In this document: one piece after another, positions 1-4,328 of the stretch
Layout: each line of letters opens with the position of its first letter
Position numbering within the stretch: position 1 is the stretch's first letter
Origin: DATKEH01 sp035546355
GTDB taxonomy: Bacteria; Acidobacteriota; Thermoanaerobaculia; Multivoradales; JAIOJS01
Assembly (NCBI GenBank): GCA_035546355.1
Contig: DATKEH010000043.1
Coordinates: 1-5,894, forward strand
Direction: 5' to 3'
DNA: 5,894 nt
Notes under the pieces: model-generated
What the model was told of the DNA's origin: nothing
The model's input: the letters and a program-made list of their open reading frames with translations, nothing else
Database searches by the model: none
Position numbers and translations under genes: made by a program

Positions 1-1
1 C

Positions 2-268
2 GTGTCCACCGTGTCGCGCCACCTCGCCCTGCTGCGCGAGGCCGGCATCCTCGCCGACGAGCGGCGGGGCGCGCAGGTGTTCTACCGGCTCGTCGCCCCG
101 GCCGCCCTCGAGCTGCTCGGCGGCGCCGACCGGGTGGCCTGGGGCGCCGCGGCGCGGGATGCGGCGGCGTTGTCCGGCGTCGCGGTCGACGAGGCCGCGG
201 CCACTCGCGGCGGCACGGGCCCGGGCGACGAGGTCCAGCGTTCCACCCCCCAGGAGGCACGATCGTGA
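2..268 (+). CDS. ArsR-family transcriptional repressor, C-terminal part (5' end outside window)
   Basis: This is the second half of a winged-helix ArsR/SmtB repressor, a family that leaves its operator when it binds a metal or metalloid. The visible start shows the recognition helix (STVSRHLALLREAGI) followed by the beta-wing (ADERRGAQVFYRL), both highly typical. The GTG at position 2 is an internal Val codon in family terms; the true start and the N-terminal helices lie upstream of the window. About 55 residues after the wing are low-complexity Ala/Gly/Asp-rich and match nothing I know. Metal-binding cysteines, often in the N-terminal helices, cannot be judged. Its TGA overlaps the GTG of the permease (GTGA), so the two are probably translated together. 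Family assignment is strong; the ligand is inferred from the neighbours only. Confidence 0.88.
   Translation: MSTVSRHLALLREAGILADERRGAQVFYRLVAPAALELLGGADRVAWGAAARDAAALSGVAVDEAAATRGGTGPGDEVQRSTPQEARS
252..257 (+). promoter_or_regulatory. Shine-Dalgarno AGGAGG for the permease
   Basis: A perfect AGGAGG sits inside the last codons of the ArsR gene, 7 nt before the GTG at 265. It fixes the permease start at that GTG and supports coupled translation through the GTGA overlap. Confidence 0.75.
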
Positions 269-1381
269 ACGGCACCAGCACCCTCGACTGGCGCGTCGAG
301 TGGCGCCCGCTGGCGCTGCTCACTGCCGTCTTCCTCGCCCTCTTCTACCTGCCGGTCGGCACGGCGCGCTTCGACCAGGCCGTGCTCGAGGGGCTGTTGC
401 TCGCCAGGTGGTACGCCCGCGAGCACGTCCTGCTCTGCCTGGTGCCCGCCTTCTTCATCGCCGGCGCCGGCGATCAACGTGCTGGCGATCACCCTGACCG
501 GCAGTGTGCTCGGCTGGCGGATGGGTCTGGCGCGGGCGGTGGGGGCGGTACTCTTCGCCATCGTCATCGGCCTGGCGATGGCCCTCGTCTTTCGGCGCGA
601 CGAGGAGGTGGCGGCGAACGGCGTGGTGCTGCCCGACGCCCCGCCGTCGCGGCCTCTGTGGCAGAACGCCACCTTCTTCGGCGCCCTGGCGGCGATCCTC
701 GTCTTCGCCAACTGGGGGCGGCCGCAGTCGCACGGTCTCTGGCTCGCGCTCTACGAGGCCAAGTGGGCGCTCACCGCCATCGCGGCGGCCGGCCTCGCCG
801 TGCTGCTCGTCGCCTGGTTCGGCATCGCGCGCTGGAAGGTGGCCCTGGCGGCGCTCGCCGTCGCCGCCCCGGCGCTGCTGCTGCCCGGCCACCCGCAGGT
901 CGCTTTCGCTACCGGCGCCGTCGCCCTGTCGCTGATGGTCGCCCGCGAGGGCGGCGAGGCGGGCTCCTGGTTCGAGTCGAGCTGGAGCTTCGCCAAGCAG
1001 ATCATGCCGCTGCTCTTCGCCGGCGTGTTGGTGGCCGGCATGCTGCTCGGCCGGCCGGGCAGCGAGGGCCTGATCCCCAGCCAGTGGGTGGAGGCGGCTC
1101 TCGGCGGCAACTCGCTGGCCGCCAACCTCTTCGCCTCCGTCGCCGGGGCCTTCATGTACTTCGCCACGCTCACCGAGGTGCCGATCGTCCAGGGCCTGGT
1201 GGGCAACGGCATGGGGCAGGGGCCGGCCCTGGCGCTGCTGCTCGCCGGCCCCGCGCTGTCGCTGCCCAACATGCTGGTCATCGCCAGCGTCCTCGGCTGG
1301 CGCAAGACCTCCGTCTACGCGACCCTGGTGGTGGTGATGGCCACCATCAGCGGGCTGCTCTACGGGACCTTCTTCGTCTGA
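265..1381 (+). pseudogene. ArsP/DUF318-type permease with internal deletion and frameshift
   Basis: This is an inner-membrane efflux permease of the PF03773 class, commonly encoded between an ArsR repressor and a small thioredoxin. Members export metalloids or metals such as trivalent organoarsenicals. Residues 1-68 (GTG 265 to 468) are in frame 1 and hold two hydrophobic segments ending in PAFFIAGA. From 467 the family sequence continues in frame 2 with PAINVLAIT and runs to TGA 1379-1381, including the late motifs GAFMYFATLTEVPI and AGPALSLPNMLVI. From memory of the family, roughly 65 residues normally lie between IAGA and PAINVLA, including a Cys-Ser-Cys motif thought to bind substrate. 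They are absent, and the lost length must be 2 modulo 3 to give the observed frame change. As read, the protein is non-functional. A sequencing or assembly collapse would look the same. Confidence 0.85.
460..471 (+). repeat. 12-bp perfect palindrome at the permease deletion joint
   Basis: GCCGGCGCCGGC equals its own reverse complement. The two parts of the permease meet exactly here: the upstream frame is family-like to 468 and the downstream frame from 467. A short GC palindrome with internal GCCGGC repetition is a plausible slippage or microhomology point for a real deletion, and equally a place where assembly could collapse. Confidence 0.8.
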
Positions 1382-1395
1382 CGAGGAGAGACGCC

Positions 1396-1626
1396 ATGAA
1401 GCTCCAGATCCTCGGTACCGGCTGCTCCAACTGCCGCCGCCTGACCGCCGCCACCGAGGAGGCAGCCAGGAACCTCGGCCTCGACTACGAGCTCGAGAAG
1501 GTCGAGGACATCGACTCGATCATCGCCTTCGGCATCATGCGCACGCCGGCCCTGGCGGTCGACGGCGCCGTCAAGGTGAGCGGCCGCGTGCCGAGCGTGG
1601 CCGAGATCGAGCGGCTCTTGGGGTGA
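1396..1626 (+). CDS. Small thioredoxin-like protein (redox-active disulfide protein 2 type)
   Basis: This 76-residue protein has a compact thioredoxin fold with little beyond the core. The redox motif CSNC is at residues 10-13 after the first strand (LQILGTG), and a likely cis-proline follows at T50-P51 in MRTPALAVDG. Length and motif layout match the small TIGR00412-like family (thioredoxin_3), which often sits beside DUF318/ArsP permeases and ArsR regulators. It is cytosolic, with no signal peptide. A probable role is dithiol exchange or metal handling for the permease; that is inferred from context. The ATG is supported by a purine-rich GAGGAG at 1383-1388, 7 nt upstream, and starts 14 nt after the permease stop. 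Its TGA overlaps the GTG of the PIG-L gene. It looks intact. Confidence 0.88.
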   Translation: MKLQILGTGCSNCRRLTAATEEAARNLGLDYELEKVEDIDSIIAFGIMRTPALAVDGAVKVSGRVPSVAEIERLLG

Positions 1627-1757
1627 ACGTCGTGCGGGCCGAGAAGCAGAGGGCGCAGGGTCGGCACGGCGGCGTGCTGGCGGTCCTCGCCCACCCCGAC
1701 GACGAGTCGTTCGCGATCGGCGGCACGCTCGCTCGCTACGCCGCCGCGGGCTGCCGC
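1623..1757 (+). pseudogene. PIG-L/LmbE-type deacetylase, N-terminal fragment
   Basis: The first 45 residues of a zinc-dependent PIG-L family deacetylase are clear: a strand (GGVLAVL) leads into the AHPDDE zinc motif, where H24 and D27 would be ligands, followed by SFAIGGTLARYAAAG. Family members remove acetyl groups from N-acetylglucosamine-type sugars and related thiols. After GCR (about 1757) the expected next strand does not appear; the frame stays open to TGA at 1938-1940 but encodes an Arg/Pro-rich run with no family likeness. The distal HxxH zinc ligand region is missing. The GTG start overlaps the thioredoxin stop (GTGA), so the gene was the fourth member of this operon. A downstream GTG at 1671 is a possible alternative start. 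Either the gene is truncated by rearrangement or two contigs are joined here. Confidence 0.75.
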
Positions 1758-2007
1758 TCTTGTAGACTGGGGAGACGTCCGAGCGCCCCCTGGCGCCTCG
1801 ATCCCCGGCGACGGCACTCCGGAAAGGGAATACGGTCCGACGTCTTTTCAGCCGCCTCTTGGCTCGTTGCGCGGCCCGCTCGCCCTGCTGGAGCGCCGGC
1901 GGCCCGAGCCGCGCCCAGGATCGGGCTGCCGACGCCGTGACCCGTAGAGGGAGGCGCGGGACGGGAACCCCGCGAGCGGCGAGCGGGGGCCGCTCGAGGC
2001 CACCAGC
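1758..2007 (+). other. Unassigned interval between PIG-L fragment and the VanZ gene
   Basis: No gene is recognised on either strand in these 250 bases. A TAGACT hexamer at 1763-1768 resembles a -10 box, but no -35 is seen 16-18 nt upstream. One frame is open from the TAG at 1763 to a TGA at 2009-2011, overlapping the next ATG as ATGA, but it has no good start and an Arg/Pro/Ala-rich product; it could be the tail of an unrecognised gene. Another frame (1765 to a TAG near 1944) reads GDGTPEREYGPTSF and is also unplaced. The interval may be a leader, a foreign scrap, or part of a misjoin. Confidence 0.5.
1968..1995 (+). repeat. Two overlapping, mutually exclusive hairpins before the VanZ gene
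   Basis: CCCCGC (1968-1973) pairs with GCGGGG (1983-1988). Alternatively GAGCGGC (1974-1980) pairs with GCCGCTC (1989-1995). The loop of one is an arm of the other, so only one can form. There is no T-run, so this is not a classical terminator. It ends 12 nt before the ATG at 2008 and could influence translation, but GC-rich DNA yields such pairs by chance. Confidence 0.4.
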
Positions 2008-3543
2008 ATGAGCTGGGCGGACCTCCTGCTGGGCCTGCTCGCTTCGGCGCTGCTGCTCGCCGCCGGCCTGGCCGGCGTCGTGCTGTTCGCCGTCAAGCTG
2101 CCGGCGGCCTACTTCCTCGGCGAGGAGCCGCCGAAGCCCCTGTGGGCCGACGAGCATCCCGTCGTACGGTGGACGGGGCGCATCCTGAAGAACCTCGCCG
2201 GGCTGGTGGCGGTGGCTCTCGGCCTGGTGCTGGCGATGCCAGGCGTCCCCGGGCCGGGGTTGTTGACCATCCTGCTCGGGGTGATGTTGCTGGACTTCCC
2301 CGGCAAGCGCCGTCTGGAGAGATGGATCATCCGCCGTCAGGCCGTGCGCGGCTTCGTCGACCGCGTGCGGTGCCGCTACGGCAAGCCACCTCTGGTGCTC
2401 GAGGATGCGCGCGCGGCGGGTGGCGCTGGGTTGCACTGGCCCCGGCTGGCGGCTGCGATCGCCTTCTCGGCGGCGATCATCGCGGTGGCTCCCTTTCTCG
2501 GCCGGCTTCGCGACCTCGTCTTCGCGCGCTTGCCGAGCCACGCCCTGCTGCTGGGGACGGTGGCCTTCGGTGCCCTGGTGGCAGGTGCGTTTCTCGTCGC
2601 CGTCGCGCGCATCCGGCGCCGCCGCTGGCTCCGCTACGGCGGTCTCGCCCTCTGCCTCGCTCTGGTGTGGGCGCAGGTGAGCGGCTTTTCCACCGGCATT
2701 CCGGCGGTCGACGTCGTCGAGCGCCTGCACATCGTCGAGTACGGTCTGCTGGCGCTCCTCTTCTATCGCGCTTTCAGGGCTCTGCGGGGTGCGGCGGCAG
2801 TGGCGCTCACCTCCCTCGCCGGGATCCTCGTCGGCGTTCTCGACGAATGGCTGCAGTGGTTGGTGGCCAGCCGGGTCGGCGAAGTGGGTGACGTGTGGCT
2901 GAACGCCGCCGCCGTCGGCACCGGCCTGCTGTTCGCGATCTGCCTGCTGCCGCCCGCGGGCTTGCAGTGGCGGATGGCAGCCGCGGAACGCTCGGCCGTG
3001 GCGGCGCTGGCGGCCGTCACCGTGCTCGTCTTCGGCGGCTTCTACCACTGCGCGCATCTCGGATACGAAGTGCACGACCCGGCGCAAGGGGTGACCTTCC
3101 GCTCCTGGCACTCGGCGGAGGAGCTCGCCGCGGTCGCGGCGCAGCGAGCCCGGCGCTGGAGCGCCGGCCGGCTGCCCACCCTCGATCCGCTGAGCCGGGA
3201 GGACTACTACTTCGTCGAGGGCACGTCGCGGGTGGCCCACCGCAACGCCAGCCTTCAGTGGGGGGACGTGGGGTCTGCCTGGAGCGAGCAGAGGATCCTC
3301 GAGCGGTATTACGCCCCGGTGCTCGCGCAGCGCGGCCTGGCGAGCGGCGAGCCCCTCGATCTCCCCGACGACCAGCGGGCCGAGCTCGAGCGGCGGGCGC
3401 AGGGCCTGGCGCCCGTCCCCTACTCGAGCCCGGTGCTCGCGGATCGGATCGTCCTGGTGGCCAAACCGCTCTGGTGGACGGCGGTCGCGGTGCTGGCGGC
3501 GGCGCTCCTCGCGGCCGCCTGCTACCGATCGCGCGAGCGATGA
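2008..3543 (+). CDS. PGPGW/VanZ-like multidomain membrane protein
   Basis: This intact 511-residue membrane protein has three parts. Residues 5-30 are a first membrane helix. Residues 58-105 match the PGPGW type of small membrane protein, with two hydrophobic segments around MPGVPGPGLLTILLG and a basic end (FPGKRRLERWI). Residues 145-310 carry five or so membrane segments and a VanZ-like core: H241, E244, Y245 in LHIVEYG, D279/E280/Q283 in LDEWLQW, R289, D295 and N299. Residues 335-485 form a soluble, probably extracytoplasmic region rich in charged and aromatic residues, and 487-505 is a final helix. VanZ is linked to teicoplanin resistance in enterococci, but most VanZ-like proteins have no known reaction. 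The ATG has a weak GAGG at 1996-1999, 8 nt upstream. The stop overlaps the next ATG (ATGA). Domain calls are by eye. Confidence 0.8.
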   Translation: MSWADLLLGLLASALLLAAGLAGVVLFAVKLPAAYFLGEEPPKPLWADEHPVVRWTGRILKNLAGLVAVALGLVLAMPGVPGPGLLTILLGVMLLDFPGKRRLERWIIRRQAVRGFVDRVRCRYGKPPLVLEDARAAGGAGLHWPRLAAAIAFSAAIIAVAPFLGRLRDLVFARLPSHALLLGTVAFGALVAGAFLVAVARIRRRRWLRYGGLALCLALVWAQVSGFSTGIPAVDVVERLHIVEYGLLALLFYRAFRALRGAAAVALTSLAGILVGVLDEWLQWLVASRVGEVGDVWLNAAAVGTGLLFAICLLPPAGLQWRMAAAERSAVAALAAVTVLVFGGFYHCAHLGYEVHDPAQGVTFRSWHSAEELAAVAAQRARRWSAGRLPTLDPLSREDYYFVEGTSRVAHRNASLQWGDVGSAWSEQRILERYYAPVLAQRGLASGEPLDLPDDQRAELERRAQGLAPVPYSSPVLADRIVLVAKPLWWTAVAVLAAALLAAACYRSRER

Positions 3544-3740
3544 CCGAAGCGGGCGGGCGGCGGCTACGCGGCGACGTCGAGCACCCCCCGAGAAGTTACC
3601 GACCCGCCACGCGGCTGCTCGACTACAGGCTGCCCGTACAAGAGCGGCGGTCGAGTCCCACTGGAAAGCAGCCATCGACGCGTTCCACCGCTTCGGCAAG
3701 GGCCGCCATCCCGCGGCGCTCAATTTCGGCGATTGCCTGA
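3540..3740 (+). pseudogene. Small ORF overlapping the VanZ stop; probably truncated gene start
   Basis: An ATG at 3540 overlaps the VanZ-like stop as ATGA, the usual sign of a coupled next gene. The product (66 residues to TGA 3738-3740) begins MTEAGGRRLRGDVEHPPRSY and matches nothing I recognise. From about 3641 the same DNA encodes a VapC tail in another frame, so only the first 30 or so codons can be genuine. The likely reading is the beginning of an operon partner cut off by a rearrangement or misjoin between about 3600 and 3650. Confidence 0.35.
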
Positions 3741-3823
3741 GCTACTCGACGGCGAAGCTTGCCGACCGCCCGCTTCTCTTCGTCGGCGACGACTTCGCGC
3801 GCACCGACATCGCGGCGGCCTGA
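3641..3823 (+). pseudogene. VapC PIN-domain toxin, C-terminal fragment
   Basis: Frame 2 encodes the last ~60 residues of a type II toxin of the VapC family, an Mg-dependent RNase with a PIN fold. The diagnostic stretch is DAFHRFGKGRHPAALNFGDC, followed by LSYSTAKL, RPLLFVGDDF and ARTDI, ending at TGA 3821-3823. The Asp of NFGDC and the Asp pair of GDDF are acidic positions of the active-site side. The N-terminal half, with the first catalytic Asp and the start codon, is absent: upstream codons in this frame are Arg/Ala-rich and unlike the family. No antitoxin gene is present nearby. It should be inactive. The C-terminal end itself looks undamaged. Confidence 0.78.
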
Positions 3824-4015
3824 TTGGCAGCGCAGCGGCCGCTTGGCGCGCAGCCGCACCAGGCCGAGGTCGCGCAACGGCCCACCCCGGAGCAGTTGCG
3901 GCTGTGGCTCATGGTGTGCCGGACCATCTCACAGCGTGCGGTTCTGGCTCACCATCTGCTCTCCGCTATCATGCCCGCCAGGAGGATCCATGGCCGGCTC
4001 GAGACGTACCAGGAG
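3824..4015 (+). other. Unassigned interval after the VapC fragment
   Basis: A TTG-started plus-strand frame from 3824 begins with a passage reading RPTPEQLRLWL; this slightly resembles the start of small helical regulators but is not enough to call. An AGGAGG at 3980-3985 lies only 4 nt before an ATG at 3990, whose product is Ser/Arg-rich and antisense to the PD40-like scrap, so I do not call it. Nothing else is recognised. Confidence 0.4.
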
Positions 4016-4147
4016 CCCCTCGAGCTGCAGCGCCGCACCGACCGTCGACAGCTCGCCGCCGGCGCGGTCGTACCAGGTGAGGAGGGTCAGCGGATCCACC
4101 TCGCCGGTGTGGTAGGCGACGACTCCGGCGGGCGAGACTGGGCCCAC
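4016..4147 (-). pseudogene. PD40/TolB-type beta-propeller protein, internal fragment
   Basis: On the minus strand about 44 codons read like one blade of the TolB-like propeller that follows a kinase or winged-helix domain in many Acidobacteriota proteins. The run is VSPAGVVAYHTG, then LTLLTWYDRAGGELSTVGAA. The usual family pattern is a Gly-Val-Leu-Ala-Tyr-Arg-Thr-Gly segment followed by LTWFDR-x-G-x-x-LGTVG. The next expected blade motif (SPDG) is not seen: after LQLEG the frame continues to a TGA without likeness. Upstream the same frame is open but Ala/Pro/Ser-rich. There is no start, signal peptide or other blade, so this is a scrap of a much longer gene. Confidence 0.5.
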
Positions 4148-4204
4148 AGCAGACCCTCGGCGCTCAGCAGTCGCAGCACCCGCCGGTGGCGAAACAGCGG
4201 AGCC

Positions 4205-4295
4205 TCCGTAATTTCTACGGACGAGCCAGGAAGCCTGTCCGTAGAAACCACGCTTCCCGGACCCCGGGCCCGTGAGTAACTTAGAGTGTTACGGA
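4205..4295 (+). repeat. Interlocking inverted repeats upstream of the ice-binding gene
   Basis: An 11-bp perfect inverted repeat pairs TTTCTACGGAC (4212-4222) with GTCCGTAGAAA (4237-4247) across 14 nt. Its left arm competes with a local stem, CCGTA (4206-4210) with TACGG (4216-4220). TCCGTAA (4205-4211) can also pair with TTACGGA (4289-4295). A further small stem is GTAAC (4276-4280) with GTTAC (4288-4292). The shared core CCGTA/TACGG thus offers several exclusive folds in the 120 nt before the gene. No T-run follows, so this is not a simple terminator. It may be a regulatory leader, a protein-binding inverted repeat, or the border of a transferred segment. Confidence 0.6.
4254..4282 (+). promoter_or_regulatory. 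Weak candidate promoter for the ice-binding gene
   Basis: TTCCCG (4254-4259) and TAACTT (4277-4282) are separated by 17 nt, the optimal spacing, but each matches only three of six consensus positions. Transcription would begin near 4289 and give a leader of about 40 nt, leaving the 11-bp inverted repeat upstream of the start site as a possible operator. Low confidence. Confidence 0.22.
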
Positions 4296-4315
4296 ATCCG
4301 TCTCGCCCCTATCGA

Positions 4316-4321
4316 GGGAGG
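4316..4321 (+). promoter_or_regulatory. Shine-Dalgarno GGGAGG that selects the ATG at 4329
   Basis: GGGAGG, within GAGGGAGG (4314-4321), lies 7 nt before ATG 4329. The competing in-frame ATG at 4422 has only a weak purine stretch upstream and the GTG at 4272 has none, so 4329 is preferred. Confidence 0.65.
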
Positions 4322-4328
4322 ATCTTCG

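Noticed and set aside
1763..1768. Promoter with TAGACT as -10
   Set aside because: No acceptable -35 hexamer lies 16-18 nt upstream, so it is mentioned only as a possibility.
1758..1960. Cobalamin-type riboswitch, prompted by a GGAAAGGGAATACGGT stretch
   Set aside because: The conserved box and its partner helices are missing and the downstream gene is not a B12 gene.
1360..3723. 787-codon open frame on the minus strand
   Set aside because: It runs antisense to the intact thioredoxin and PGPGW-VanZ genes and has a low-complexity Arg/Gln/Glu/Ala-rich product. Long antisense frames are expected in very GC-rich coding DNA.
3984..4052. Cluster of cloning-type restriction sites (GGATCC, CCATGG, CTCGAG twice, CTGCAG, GTCGAC) resembling vector polylinker
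   Set aside because: The spacing is irregular, no vector backbone is visible, the sites are common in GC-rich DNA, and part of the stretch is explained by the minus-strand PD40-like reading.
3980..4115. Plus-strand gene from ATG 3990 behind AGGAGG
   Set aside because: Only 4 nt separate the ribosome site from the ATG, the product is a Ser/Arg-rich 41-residue chain without a domain, and it is antisense to a family-like reading.
4205..4250. Rho-independent terminator
   Set aside because: The 11-bp stem has a 14-nt loop and no T-run on either strand immediately after it.
4260..4300. Integron attC-like recombination site, suggested by gene scraps and GTAAC/GTTAC arms
   Set aside because: The arms are only 5 bp, the canonical core-site pair is not present, and no integrase or repeated sites are seen.
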